Positions 11,820 to 23,280 of a DNA stretch of 64,000 bases are shown here, piece after piece (position 1 is the stretch's first letter; every line of letters starts with the position of its first letter). Source of the stretch: Lycorma delicatula. Its lineage: Eukaryota > Arthropoda > Insecta > Hemiptera > Fulgoridae. A program made the translations under genes and the position numbers. The notes below the pieces were generated by a model. That model worked only from the letters and a program-made list of their open reading frames with translations. It was not told the origin of the DNA and searched no databases. The stretch lies in assembly GCF_047948215.1 (NCBI RefSeq), contig NC_134455.1, positions 306,484,147 through 306,548,146 on the forward strand, in the 5' to 3' direction.

Positions 11820-13560
11820 TTTAAACATATTGATTTAAACAAAGTGATTGCTAACAAAGTTTAATTTAAAATAATTATTCACTAATAACAATAAACAAAA
11901 TATATAAATATGAAAAAATCAGAAGTTGGTAGTGAAATAAAATTTTATGTACTTTTAAAATTGTGTTTATGTAATTTAATAGGCATTATTAAATATATGT
12001 ATAAGTAATAGATTTGGTGAAACATCTTATTATTTAATATTAATTGAAAATTATGATTTAGAATAGTATTATTTTTGGATTTTATAGTTTAATTACTTTC
12101 CCACGTTCATCAGTATTTTTATTTTTTTTCTACCTTCTAAGAGGTATTTACATTTAAAGATATTTGTGTGACCGCTTGTAAGTTTTCATTGCTTAATGTA
12201 AACTTTTATTTTGTGCTAACTTACGAGTATATTTACGAGTCTTTGTAATAAGCGAACCTTTTGATTTTAATTTGAAGTTATTAGATTCTTTATTTTTATT
12301 TTATAATTACACGTAATTTTATTACCGCTACATTAGAGTTGTAATTTTGTTAATAAATTCATTATTTCAATTTTTTGTCACTTAGTTTTATTAATTCTTT
12401 TATTGGGTTAAGCAGAGAAAACATCATATCTCTCTGCTCTACTTTCTATAACTTTTGATAATATTGTTTAGTACTGTAAATCTGTGTATTTACTTTTATT
12501 TATAATTATTAATTGCTTAAGGATTAATAAATAATAATGAAAATGGATATCACTCATTAAGTTTTTCTTCAGGTTTTAATTTCTATTCAGGTTTAGCAAA
12601 ATGAATAAAATAAAACGGAGTTCAGATATTCAAGAAACTTTTGTTCTTTGTATTGTATAAATTACACTGGGGGTCAAGTTTGATGATTTATTCTTACAAA
12701 TGAATCAAGCATAGAAGATATCGTTGTTGTTAAGTATACCAACAAAATTTTCTACACGGTATACCGTAGAGAGATGAAAGAAAAGAAAATCGATGAAAGA
12801 TAAAACAAATAAAAATATTCCATAAGGTGCCTCTCCTTCAAAAAAAATAATTAAAAAAAAATTATTAATAAAATATTTTTACTTTCCCAGTTGCTAAATG
12901 AAAGAAGAAAAATGACCAGTCGGAATTTTATTTTGGACTAAAGATTGTATAGTACCTCTTCCAGCTATCCTAATAAATCTTAACCCAAGCTATATAACGT
13001 CAAAAAATTAGCTACGAAAGAAACTTAATAATACAATAAATAAATAAATTTTATTTACCTTTTTGTCAGCAAGGTGATGTAAATTTTTGTTTCTTAATAT
13101 TTGAATATCGGTGGATACGGATTTGTTGAGAATAACAATGCGTACTTACGGTTTCCATGACCTTTTCGATTTGTTAGGGGTCATAAACAATCAAACTTAT
13201 CGCATTCATACCAGGTGTTGCAAAGAAAACAAAACGTAGTGGACAGAGAAGCTAACAAAACAAAATCTTGTAAAATGGAACGGCCATTTTGATTCCGAAG
13301 GATGTGTAAAATAAAAATAAAAATGATATTTATAAAAACAGAATTTAGACATTACAATACAGTTATCAAACCAGAATGCCCATTTGATTTAGAATATTTA
13401 TTCTCAACTGGGGAAGGAGAAATAGATGAATTGAAAAAAAGGAAAATTCTGAGGACGATCTTGGGATAAAGAAGAAGAAGATAATAAAAAGAGGAGTAAC
13501 AAAGAAATTTATTTGGAAAATAAAGTTATCGGATACGATTAGAGGAAAGTAGCAAGAAGT
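11820..13560. other. AT-rich DNA, nothing recognised
   Basis: AT-rich with A-runs and T-runs. There is no coding similarity. A purine-rich plus strand begins near 13380 and continues to about 14100; its minus-strand open frame at 13366-13593 is low-complexity (phenylalanine/isoleucine-rich) and is not taken as a gene. Confidence 0.5.
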
Positions 13561-13561
13561 G

Positions 13562-13765
13562 AAAAGTTTTATAGGCACATAGTCCAAATGCATAACACAT
13601 TAAGAAAATATTGAACGTTTTAATTCTTGCTCCTAAATATTTAACAGATATTAAAAGCCTATAAAAAGTTTTATAGGCACATAGTCCAAATGCATAACAC
13701 ATTAAGAAAATATTGAACGTTTTAATTCTTGCTCCTAAATATTTAACAGATATTAAAAAGAATAT
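13562..13765. repeat. Exact 102-bp tandem duplication (two units)
   Basis: Units 13562-13663 and 13664-13765 read identically by eye over their whole length, with a period of 102 bp. In a region where every mobile element is heavily mutated, an unmutated duplication implies a recent event or a small assembly duplication. The unit has no coding content. Confidence 0.85.
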
Positions 13766-13769
13766 TAAC

Positions 13770-16270
13770 AGATATATTAAATAATTAAAAAAAAAAAAAA
13801 ATTATAAAGAATTTTAAAAAGATCATAAAAGAAATATCAATAAAAGAGACGACATTATGGAAAGAAAGTTTTTTAGATGAAAGATTAAGAAATTTAAATA
13901 TTTCCAGAAGATAGAAACAAAAAGGACTAAGAACATCTGGTCAGAAAAAACAAGAAATTAAAGAAAAACTGAAAGATTTCTCGAGGAAGAGAAAAGACGA
14001 GTAGAAGAAATCGTAAAATTATTTCATTAGATCTAAAGTGGTCAAAATCAGCGATAAGAAAAGAAGAAAGAAGTTTTAATGAGTTAGAAGGAAATTAAAA
14101 TTAATAAAATAACGTTGCAAAACATAGATGTGTTGCTGCTGCTTAGGTTGTAAGCGTAAAAATTAAGCAATGAGCTTTGACCTGTGTTAATAAAAAGCAT
14201 AACATAATCACTTCATGGAAATTTAATTTTTTTTTTTCTTAATAATTCTGCTCTTACTAATATAAAGATTTAGAATTAAAAACGATTTTATTAATTGGTT
14301 AAATCAGTATGAATTTTACACATTTGTAATTTTAGTTCATTTTGTTTTAATTTTTAATATTTAAAAAGAACACTACTCTCTATAAACGTTTTCACAACTC
14401 TAGGTAAATAAACAATCTTTGTTAAAAAACGGTCAGCTCACGAACTGTTTATACGAACTGTTTATCCAAACAGAATCCGATTGTAAATTTCAATTATATC
14501 GAGAAAATATGACGTCATCGACAATCAGGTTACCGATTATTTTCCTGATAGAGTAATCTATGAAACAGAATAAAAAAAGGGGATAACCAGTTAAATAGAG
14601 GGCAAAGTGAACTCACACAAGTATAAAACTAAATAAATAACAAAGAACAAAAACATTTTACTATATTTTTCAAATAAAATTATAAATTATTATTTTTACG
14701 TATAATGAGATATATATAAATTAATTAAAGTCAAATGATTCCTTCTCTTTCAATATTTCAGATTTTTATTTCGAATATATCCTAAAAGAAAAATATATAA
14801 ACGGTAAACTCTACAAAGCGTTTACAAAACAATCTTGTTTCCAAAATTCTTGGCAACCAAGAAATGATTGAATAAGTGATTGTCATTATTCAATCACCTG
14901 TGTTTTATATGTCATATATAACTTCTTTATTCACAAATAGTTAGTTATTTGTTATATTTTCTTGTACAACATTGATGCGTATGTAACTATAAATTGAAAA
15001 ACAGCGAAAAGTAGCACCACCAGCTGCTAAAGATGGCTTCAAAAGTGACTGAAAGAGTTGTAATTTGAGATTTAAATCACTGTATTAAAATAAATTTTAT
15101 TTTGTTTGTTAATAAAATGATTGAAATTTATAATTGTGTTTAAAAGGAAGGTAGGAAATTATCAGAAGTACATAAAAATGGCTGATATACAATTATATGA
15201 TGCTGCAGGATCAGCAAATACAGTTAAAAAGCATTGTTTCTGGATGCCCATGTTATCAGTTTATTATAGTCTCCCTGGTGCTCAGACTACGAGGCTACTT
15301 CGTTTCTTATAAATTTAAATGAAAATAAATAAAAAAAATTTGTTTTTACTATAAATATATTCTAATAAAACATTATAAATTATTATTTCCAGAGATATAT
15401 ATAATATTAATGAATTATTTGGTCGAATGATTTCTATCTCTTTGAATATTCGATTTTTTTTTTAAAAACACGTTTTTGATAATTCAAAAAATAAATTAGA
15501 AATAATTTATTTCAAATTATATTTTTTAGAAAAAGAATAAATCTTTTATTTTTTCTTCTTTCTTGTTTGTTTATTTATGTTTTCGGTTTACAAAAAATAA
15601 GAATGAAAAACAACGTCTGTGGCAGTTGTAGCTATGAAGGTACTGATGTAAATGACACAAGATATTAGTTTTTTGGAAATATTTTTAATAGATTTACTTC
15701 AGTTTTGTTACTTTGAATAGAACATTTTTTTAAAAAAATACGTACTTCATATAATTACTATAAAGTTACTTTTGTTATTAATATAACTACTGCGAATATG
15801 TCTTTAATTTTTTTCAGGTTTTCTTTCATTACATTTATGAATGAGAAGGTAGGAATCTGAAAATGTGTGGTTAGGTTTGAATGAGACTCCGAAAGACGCT
15901 TTTCCGTAAAATAAAGCAGAAATTGAACAAAAAATATGATGAAAATTACACTTTTTTTTTTTTTAATAATGAATATATTAATAATAATATGTTTCTTCTA
16001 GTAATGTAATTACAAGTTATATTTTCCAAAAAAATTATTAAAATCATAAAAATTTAATGAGGACTTGTAAAACTGCATCATCATGTGACGTGCTCTTGCT
16101 GCCTGTGTATGGGACGGCCAATTATACCAGATGATTCAAGAAGGACTCCATAAGGTTAAAAGAATAGAAAAAAATTATTTAGATAACTTATAGATTCGGT
16201 TGAGATCTCATTTCATAGCAAAACACATCAAGTTTGACTCAAGTAATTCATTAGTATCAAATTCGGCCAA
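13770..16270. other. AT-rich DNA, nothing recognised
   Basis: The purine-rich plus strand continues to about 14100. An inverted repeat with 11-bp arms lies at 14865-14896 (TGATTGAATAA and its complement). The short open frame at 15121-15312 (+) has no recognisable domain. No other structure is supported. Confidence 0.5.
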
Positions 16271-16274
16271 CAGT

Positions 16275-16580
16275 ACTATCACCAGTGTTATTGAAAATGG
16301 TTAAATTTACTGGCGCAGAACTGCTCGTTGTGTGTGTGTTTTTTCAGGATTTGTAGTTACTAAGTGTTGCAGTTAGTAATTTCCGTAGAGTACGGTATGC
16401 AGACTCCTAGTAGGCATATAATTTAATCTTGGTACTAAACCTTCTTTGGGACAGGTTGTTCTGTTAAACATACAAAATCACCAGGACGCCCACACGTCCC
16501 TGAAGCTGCTGTGGAACAACTCAGAAAAAGTTTTGCACGTAGTCCAAAGAAATCAACTCGACGTGTGACATGTGAGAAAG
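16275..16580 (+). pseudogene. N-terminal helix-turn-helix of a Tc3/mariner-like transposase
   Basis: The plus strand opens with MVKFTGAELLVVCVFF near 16292. After a degraded stretch with frame changes it gives TGCSVKHTKSPGRPHV, then PEAAVEQLRKSFARSPKKST and RRVTCE up to about 16570. This order, with a GRP hinge before a second helix-turn-helix, is known for the DNA-binding region (DUF4817-type) of Tc3-like transposases of insects. The catalytic DDE/D part does not follow: after 16570 the sequence becomes unrelated AT-rich DNA. It is therefore a truncated relic. The fragments at 39.5 kb and 45.9-47.0 kb belong to the same broad superfamily. Confidence 0.65.
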
Positions 16581-16803
16581 GGTATTTTTATAGGTAATAA
16601 AAGAGTAATGATAATATGTAATCATGTAATGATAATAGATTTAAATTTAGTAATACAGGAATATAAAAAGGGTAATTTTAAATTGAATTATAATAAAGAA
16701 GACCGGAATATAAAGACAATTTGTCTTAGTTATAATAAATGGGAGATAGATTTTTCTAGTTTATATTTTACCTTATTAAAAAAATAGAGGAATAATCATA
16801 CCA

Positions 16804-16856
16804 CTACGACTACTACTATTATTACTACTACTACTACTAATAATAATAATAATAAA
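16804..16856. repeat. Trinucleotide microsatellite at an R1-like 3' end
   Basis: The plus strand shows runs of CTA/TTA-type triplets. It lies immediately 3' (in minus-strand sense) of the R1-clade element, so it may be the element's simple-repeat tail. Confidence 0.6.
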
Positions 16857-16859
16857 GAA

Positions 16860-19050
16860 AATGCCCTGAGGTAGATAATCCCCACGTCCGGGACATAACA
16901 CATAACATCTACGTTCTACGTCCAGGGCGGCAACAGCTGTATATAAGTACTATTCATAATGCTAGCTAACGGAGCTTCGAGTATTTTCCTCGGAAATGGA
17001 ATTTTCTTTTGCCTGATTCCACCTACAGGCCGTTCTACAAGGACTGGAGTTTTCGGCCACCTGCAGATATGAAAATTAAAATGTTTATGGAAATGGATTC
17101 ACAGCATCATTAAAGCTGGTTATATGGCGGCCACAGTCGAAGTGATTGCAGGTGTAACAGAAGCCCATCCGCTGTAAAAAAAACATGCCCCCGTGATGGC
17201 AAGCATATAGCTAAGGTGTCCATGTAAATCGATGCATGGGAGAACTGAAAACTTCGGGGTGTAGGGGCTTGTATTCGGTGCAGTTTGCGCCTCCGCTCTC
17301 TGCCAAGATATACCGGTTCCATCAGAGTACCGGACCAGACCACCAGTTGGTAACCCTAGAGCTCGATCTCGACACGCGAATTGCCCTCAACCACCAGCAG
17401 CCCATCGTCGGCATAAACCACGATGCGACAGCCACCGGGTATATGCAGTCGCATGAGAGTATTGAACTCAACGACCAAGACCAGTGGACCTAGAACACCC
17501 TGTGGACAACCTTTAGACAGGGTCTTTCCTACCTCCGAACTACCGTCACGGTGGACAACAGTTCTGTTGCTGAAATAACTCGAGAGAGTTCTAATCTCAT
17601 TTAGCGTGCAACTACGCTGCTACGTGCAACTACGCTGCAGTTGAAACAAGGTAGAAGGCCACCACAAATTATTGAAAGCCCCGGATATCCAAAAAGACAC
17701 CGAGTACATACTTGCACTCGCTGGCTGAAGCCAAATCCATAACCCTAAATAGCGCGCCCTCTGTGCCCTTTCCAGGTCGGAAACCATACTGGTCGTCCAT
17801 CAGCATGGGATTGGAAGTTAGCCTGCTGTTAATTCGGAGGTATAAAACCTTCTCCAAAAAACTTACCTACTACAGGCAAGAGCGTCAGAGGACAGTAAGA
17901 GGAACTTACAGTGGGATCCTTGTCGCCACCCTCGAATAGCAATTTCAAAACACAACGTTTCCAACATGCTGGGAAGTGCCCACCAAACTACAACCTATTG
18001 ACAACCCTAGTCAATGGACCAAGAATCACAGGCCAGCTGCGAACACCGTGATACCATCATATCCGGGGGCTTTATTCCGAGTCAGGCTACAAATTACTTG
18101 ACGGACTTCCGCCTCAGTAATTTCTGAAGACATAATCTCAGAGCGAAGACCTACAACTTCCCTTCGGACACGTCGATGATACGAGGTCTCACCAACCTCG
18201 ATATCATCTGGAAATAGATCGTCTATCAGATGAGTGAATGCACGATCTTTATCTATAACAACACCATCTTAAATCGAGAGAGCTGACAGAAGAATGTCCT
18301 TTTTCCGCTTATGACCAAGAACTCGATAAACAACACCCCACGGGTCCTTATTCCCTTGCTCTTGAACAAAAGAGCGCCAGGAATCTCGTTTAGAAGACCT
18401 AATTTTATGAAAATACTCGGTCCTCTTCCGACGATAATCCGGAATCAAGACTGCACGTCGATCAGGATCACCCGCACGCTGGCGGCTCTCCTGAACCGGC
18501 CTACAGTCCGCTTCATCGAAGGTAGTCAACTCACCGGCTATATTAAAAACATCAAACTGATGCTGCGCGATGAAAACCTCTATTAACTCGCCGCCATCGT
18601 CCGTGATCCCACTGTGCCAAAGAAGCGATTTGGCATTCGCATCAACTCCTATAAGAATAGGACCCGCGCTACCAGCCTAAAAATTCTATCCCATCTTTCC
18701 AAGTGCTGTTCAGTGGGATCACTGTACTGAAAGTACGAACTGACTACAAACAGGTCCAAACCATTCACAGTAAGCTTAACAACGACGTGATGCGTGTCAG
18801 GGGCCTGCCGTATGAAGACGCTATCTATCGACTTCCTGCACAGTACGGCGGATTTGCTATCACCAACGAAAAACTTATTCCAGCCTGAAAAACCGGCGGA
18901 TCACCCTTAACCACATACGGGTGCTGTACAAGGAGAACGTCGAGACTCCGTATCTCAACAACCTCAGCTAGCCCAGCTTGGACTGCACAGGCTCCCTGGG
19001 CGTTAAGTAGATCGAACCTAACCATCGAGAGAGTTGAAGTACATCTCAAC
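16860..19050 (-). pseudogene. R1-clade non-LTR ORF2 (endonuclease and RT), decayed
   Basis: Minus-strand reading: near 19040-18880 an endonuclease start (NAQGACAVQAGLAEVV and VQHPYVVKGDPPVFQAG), then near 18670-18490 the endonuclease core ILIGVDANAKSLLWHSG. A deletion seems to follow, because the linker segment (RSSKRDSWRSFVQEQG) starts directly after TTFDEADC. RT pieces are SSEITEAEVRQVICSLTRNK and APGYDGI near 18120-18060, FRPGKGTEGALFRVMDLA near 17790, then YADD at 17404-17415. Each piece is in a different frame with intervening stops. The region 16860-17100 probably belongs to the same element but contains no motif. A short block at 17290-17365 reads instead as I-like sequence on the plus strand. 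Confidence 0.75.
17290..17365 (+). other. Fragment resembling the 5' end of the I-like gag
   Basis: On the plus strand the block begins CGCTCTCTGCCAAGATATAC and matches, with scattered substitutions, the sense strand of the I-like gag start (minus strand near 55725-55650, which begins CGCTCTCTGCCAGGACATAT). Shared blocks continue through GGTTCCA, GAGTACC and GCCCT/ACCCT. It interrupts the R1-like RT of the opposite strand just after its YADD motif. Alternative: a short region of chance similarity, but the length and order of the blocks argue against that. Confidence 0.5.
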
Positions 19051-19635
19051 CGCTCTCAAGTAACAACCACACTCCTTGCTATTGACAGAGTGCCTATGAC
19101 TTTTGGGCGACCTTTTACAGTTCACGCAAGACGGAGCCTCTTTTTTCTGCGGACAGTCTTCACGCTTGTGGCCTTCCTCTCTACAATGCGCACAGACCGA
19201 CGCATACTTACAGAACTTGGCTCTGTGGGCAAACCTACAACATTTGAAGAAGTGCTGCACGTCAAGGTATCCCTTGACGCGACAGGATGCAAAATTAACG
19301 AAGATTCGTCCCTCTGATACGAACTTTTGATGGAGACCAGCCCCTAACTCGAATATGCCGTGATACCGTGGGGTATTATGCTTACCAGTCTTGAAGATAA
19401 GCCTACACTGCTCTTTGAACGAGGCCTCGTCCAAATCAGTGTTCTGCTCTCGGATGAGGGACAGAACCTCATCATCGGAGAGGCTCCGCTCTATGTCATA
19501 AACTATGACACGGGGCCTTCTCAACCGCTTGGGGTCTACCTTGACCTCAAGCTTCTTGAAGCTTGAATCATCAAGCTTCTTGATGATTTGGACCGTCTCC
19601 TTGTTGCCCTTGTCATACAGTAATAACCATTGCAT
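19018..19635 (-). CDS. R1-clade ORF1 (gag-like zinc-knuckle protein), open for 205 codons
   Basis: This is the longest well-preserved frame of its element. The N-terminal half is basic and carries the RNA-binding-like segment LRRPRVIVYDIERSLSDDEV. The C-terminal half has a row of knuckles: a degenerate first one (FFKCCRFAHRAKFC), then CAHCREEGHKREDC, then CVNCKRSPKSHRHSVNSKEC. The end (GCYLRAVEMY) matches the usual post-knuckle segment of R1-clade gag. The known role is binding element RNA in the ribonucleoprotein. It overlaps the start of ORF2 by about 30 bp. The start at 19635 is the first methionine; the true start could be further upstream and lost. The element as a whole is dead because ORF2 is broken. 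Confidence 0.8.
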   Translation of the reverse strand: MQWLLLYDKGNKETVQIIKKLDDSSFKKLEVKVDPKRLRRPRVIVYDIERSLSDDEVLSLIREQNTDLDEASFKEQCRLIFKTGKHNTPRYHGIFELGAGLHQKFVSEGRIFVNFASCRVKGYLDVQHFFKCCRFAHRAKFCKYASVCAHCREEGHKREDCPQKKEAPSCVNCKRSPKSHRHSVNSKECGCYLRAVEMYFNSLDG

Positions 19636-19639
19636 CGAA

Positions 19640-20000
19640 TTTCAAATTCCTACGATGCCCCCAAACAGAAATTGTAAATTTTAAAACAGTTCTTGCGCTA
19701 CTCAGCCGAGATTCGAGGAATCAGAAACACTTATAAAACTCTAAACTTATTAACTGTAACGGGAAATAAACTTATTTTCTGTAGATCTTATCTTCACAGA
19801 ATATAAATTAATTTTCTGAAGTGAAGTTAATTAATTTTTTAGTTATAATTCTGAGATTTGTAATTTTTGTTTTAGAAACACTCGTTTTTTTTAATTTTTA
19901 TTGAGTTAAAAATATTTTATGCTAAGACCTCCTTTTTGTCTGGCTGGTAATAAAGAGTATCGTTACTAATTATTTTGTTTGAACCAAACAAATTAAATAT
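19640..20000. other. AT-rich flank, nothing recognised
   Basis: AT-rich sequence upstream (minus-strand sense) of the R1-clade gag. The first 60 bp may be element leader. No promoter signature or repeat copy was identified. Confidence 0.4.
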
Positions 20001-20009
20001 TATCTAGAG

Positions 20010-20175
20010 ATTAAAAAGATGATTAATTCACCATAAAAGCTGGAAGCTTGTGCATGGGAATATGAAATAGAAATTGTGTAGCGTATGAGAAATGCCAAGC
20101 CTGATCGGGATTCTAACCCCGGACTTCCGGATGAAAGGTAGGAAACGCTACCACTCCACCTTGGAGATCGGTGAA
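20010..20175 (-). mobile_element. tRNA-derived SINE (family 1), minus strand
   Basis: On the minus strand there is an A-box-like GGAGTGGTAGCG, the shared CCTTTCATCCGGA, a B-box-like GGGGTTAGAATCCC, and GGCATTTCTCATACGCTAC, in the same order as the copy at 23.73 kb. Base changes in the B box suggest an old, inactive copy. The tail region runs down to about 20010. Confidence 0.75.
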
Positions 20176-20240
20176 TTTCTTTATGATTTTTTTTCCAAGA
20201 TGTTACAGATACTTTTACTTTTCCGGCGAATATACGGAAC

Positions 20241-20282
20241 ACAACTAGAATAGATTAAAGTACAACTAGAATAGATTAAAGT
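20241..20282. repeat. 21-bp tandem duplication
   Basis: The unit ACAACTAGAATAGATTAAAG plus one T occurs twice without change, at 20241-20261 and 20262-20282, just beyond the tRNA-like end of the minus-strand SINE. Confidence 0.85.
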
Positions 20283-20299
20283 ACGGTGATCATGTCAAA

Positions 20300-20920
20300 A
20301 ATGGGGTATTGGATTTTTGCAAAAGCTTTACGTTTTGGGATCCAAGTAATTCACCTTGACCAAAAAGACATATGTATATATGTGTGTCGCACTGCTTTCA
20401 GCCTTATATCTCACGATTAGGTAATCATTTGATAAATCGATTATCAAAACGATTTTCTTCAAATTTGGCTCAAAAACCTTCATGAATGGGACAGTGAGTA
20501 TATAATTTTTTTTTTTTAATTCGTTAACGGGCGATTATTTTTTTCAAATCCGGTAGTGGGAGCGACCAAAATCTAAAACCCTATTTTTTTTTCTTCAGAG
20601 GCATTTCAGAGGAAACTTTATTAAAGCAAATTTGTTATTTACATTTCATATATAAAAATCCAAAAACATTTTCAAAAAATTAACCCTATCTCTAAAAATT
20701 GAATTATATGTTTTTGTTTTTTTGCTCTACCTCTCTTCGGTTTAAATACTTTACAAACGATTTTTTGGAAGTTTATACTTCATATATATAAAGCTATCAA
20801 GAAATGTTTACAATTTGTTTTAAATTGTAGATCCCGAACCTAAAATGCAGAAAAGGTATTTGAAAATTTCCTCTTTCTTATTTTAGACATTATTGAAGGA
20901 ATTGTTAGGTTTAAACAAAA
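20300..20920. repeat. Unclassified interspersed-repeat candidate
   Basis: Non-coding sequence with a mixed composition and phrases such as TCAAATTTGGCTCAAAAACC and GGGACAGTGAG, followed by T-rich runs. It looks like a dispersed repeat but has no second copy here, and no terminal structure was found. Confidence 0.25.
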
Positions 20921-20992
20921 CTTTACTTAAGAAAATATGTTAAACTTAACCAATATATTATTTTATTTATTTCCTAATGTATTCAACTAGTG

Positions 20993-21113
20993 AACAACCA
21001 CTTAACGACCCAATGAGATAAGGATGATATATATGACATGTAAATGAGTTGTAGTTTTGTACAGATTCAACCGGCTCTTCCTGAAACGTGTAGTTAAGTG
21101 AACGCCAATACCA
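20993..21113 (-). mobile_element. SINE family 2, tail part only
   Basis: The plus strand reads as the complement of the 3' half of SINE family 2: GTAAATGAGTTGTAGTTTTG and CTTCCTGAAACGTGTAGTTA correspond to the segments at 36635-36690. The tRNA-like head is missing. It abuts the R1-clade element that begins near 21125. Confidence 0.6.
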
Positions 21114-21124
21114 ATGTATTTACT

Positions 21125-22430
21125 GGTGGTCAGAAGCGGTGGTAGAGGCAAGGGCCGAATGTAGTCTGCAGAAAACAAGGAGAAGGGGTGGTGAAAATTA
21201 GGAGGCTAGACAATGTAGAGTGGTGTTGGCAGATAAAAGGAAGGTGTATAGAATGGCCATTTTGAGAAACAAGAAGGATAAATGGAAAGAACTTTGTTCT
21301 TATCTCGAGGAGGATATTTGGAGTAGCGCCTATAGGATTTTGACCGCGAAATTCGGTAGACCGCTACCCATTCTCTTGGCGGAAGTAATAAAGGAATATA
21401 TTAAGGTTTTATTTCCCAGGCACCAAGGGCAGAGTGACGTGGAGGTGACTGAGGTGGAAATCCCATTATTTTCTTTGGAGAAGATGTGGAAGGCAGTAAA
21501 GCGGTTATCTAGAAAGAAGAGTCCGAGGCTGGACGACATTTCAAATGAGGCTAGCATGCATAACCTCAAAAGCATAACCTCATACGCGGCCCCCGTTTGG
21601 GCGCATAGGTTGGATATGAATAGAGCACTTGCTCAAAAATTAAGGAGTGCCCAGCGCAGAGTCTTAATTGTATGCACTGGTGTTTTTAGCTGTTGGGGGA
21701 GAGCAGAGACTGGGCCACCCTGGAATTTAGAGGTCAAGGGGAAAATTGGCCTTTCGCAAGCAGCGAGTCTATGTAGCGAGAGCCGCGTTGTCGGACCGTG
21801 TGGGAGTTCCTTGATGCGGTTGTTATATTCAACCGACAGTTTATCTAAGGGAAAAGACTCCTACTGCCGTGTGAAGCTAAACTAGAGATATATATGGCTG
21901 ACTACCAGTCAATTAAGGCTCCAAGCGCTTTAATGTGGTGGACAGGTACTTTCTGGCATTCAGCGGCCTAGGCATGGCAACGAATCCCTGTCCAAACACG
22001 TAAATTTTAATTTATGGATGTCATATACAGTTTTAGTAGTTGACGGGGTGCGCATTTTAGTAAATATATGGCAAGTGAGTGGTTAGGACACGTAAGCCGG
22101 TGGTATATGGCACCGCGCTTAGTCCGCTCATGCTGTTAGGTAAGCTCTAGGATCTATTTAGGACACTATTCGCTAAACTGTTTTGAAGCTCAGTAGCCGT
22201 TTGTGGCACAGACGTTCAGACTTATGCTTTAGGACGACTGAAAGGGGTAATGGCGGGAGAAATGCGAAGCAAAGCAAAATAAAAAAAATCCCAAATGAGG
22301 CGGATGCGGTTGAAGTGGTGCCGAGTCAGGTCTTGCGCTCGGTTAACCGAATATTGCGTGATGGTAATGTGCCGGATGAGTGGAAGAGAGCCAAGGTGGT
22401 GCTGCTCCGGAAGGGGGAACTCTTAATTTT
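21125..22430 (+). pseudogene. R1-clade RT (outer copy), split by a same-family insertion
   Basis: The outer copy encodes the pre-RT linker (DKWKELCSYLEEDIWSSAYR) and the start of the RT domain (KRLSRKKSPRLDDISNEA) up to 21551. It resumes in the same frame at 22302 with DAVEVVPSQVLRSVNRILRD and GNVPDEWKRAKVVLL. The two halves join perfectly when 21552-22301 is removed. Beyond about 22430 the element is lost, so it is truncated on the 3' side as well. Endonuclease and gag are missing on the 5' side, where a SINE tail abuts. The family is R1-clade by its linker and RT entry motif; it looks different from the 17-19.6 kb element. Confidence 0.8.
21552..22291 (+). mobile_element. Nested 5'-truncated R1-clade copy with 10-bp target-site duplication
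   Basis: The insert starts in the RT thumb (SYAAPVWAHRLDMNRALAQK, then LRSAQRRVLIVCTGVF), then jumps in frame to the C-terminal part (GRAETGPPWNLEVKGK). It ends with the family's 3'UTR and the terminal GGCGGGAGAAATGC followed by an A-rich tail. CAAATGAGGC flanks it at 21542-21551 and 22292-22301. Compared with the copy at 62.2-63.4 kb, the thumb-to-C-terminus region including the CCHC knuckle is deleted. The 5' junction carries a small direct repeat, GCATAACCTC, at 21558-21567 and 21572-21581. It is non-autonomous and dead. Confidence 0.85.
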
Positions 22431-22434
22431 TAAC

Positions 22435-23280
22435 TCTTAATAGCCGCGTAAATCATGCAATACTTTGCCAGCGTTTATAAATCATTACAAAGGACCACAT
22501 CCTTGTTTTATTGTAAAATATACGGTAAGGTTTTCATAAAATTTTTAAAAATTTCATTTTTACTAAAATAATAAATTGGTTTTATTATATAGAAGTAAAC
22601 ACAAGCATTCATTGGTTACTTCATATTACGTAAAAAATAACCTACTTTATAAACAAGGTGACAGGTGGCACTGTACAAGGAAGGTATGGACCAGCACGGT
22701 GGGAGAAGAGGAGTATCTTGCACCTTTCGGTAGGCTGGTGATGTGTTGTTACAATCTCGGTTTAGCGGATGGCATATGAGTTGATTCACTGGCCGAAATA
22801 TCAGACGCTTATAACTATTATTCCGTACTATCTTGCATACAGTACGGAAGATTATTCGTTTTCGGAGACTTTCCCTTTATATCCTGTCATAATATTACGT
22901 AAAAATATCATTCCAACTCAAAGTTCATTCTTAAGCTTACTAAATGGTATGATTAATTAAAGAAAAATATGATGAAACTTCATTAAAATTAAAATAAAAT
23001 ATGATATATTAATTTTTTAAAGGGCTTCACAAATTTTAAAAGCAACCAAAGTTTTATGCAGCACATATTTGAATGGAAATTCAACTAAGAATTTTAGTAT
23101 AGTAGCTGCCAGGGCTCTCTTCTCTCGCCCTTCCTGCCCAAGTTCAACTTTTTTGTTGAGTCGCCGCGCCGTACACTGTCAAACCTTTAAACCTACTATT
23201 TTGATAACCAAAAGAAAGACAAAGGAGACTTTTTTTGTAAAAACTCTATTGTCATATAAGTAGTCTCCAAATTCGATTTG
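22435..23280. other. AT-rich DNA, nothing firmly recognised
   Basis: A slightly GC-richer segment at 22655-22790 and another at 23095-23190 have short open frames (for example 22576-22779 and 23069-23263) without recognisable domains. They may be fragments of unknown repeats. Confidence 0.4.

Noticed and set aside
13366..13593. Minus-strand frame rich in phenylalanine and isoleucine
   Set aside because: It is the complement of a purine-rich tract; there is no domain and low complexity.
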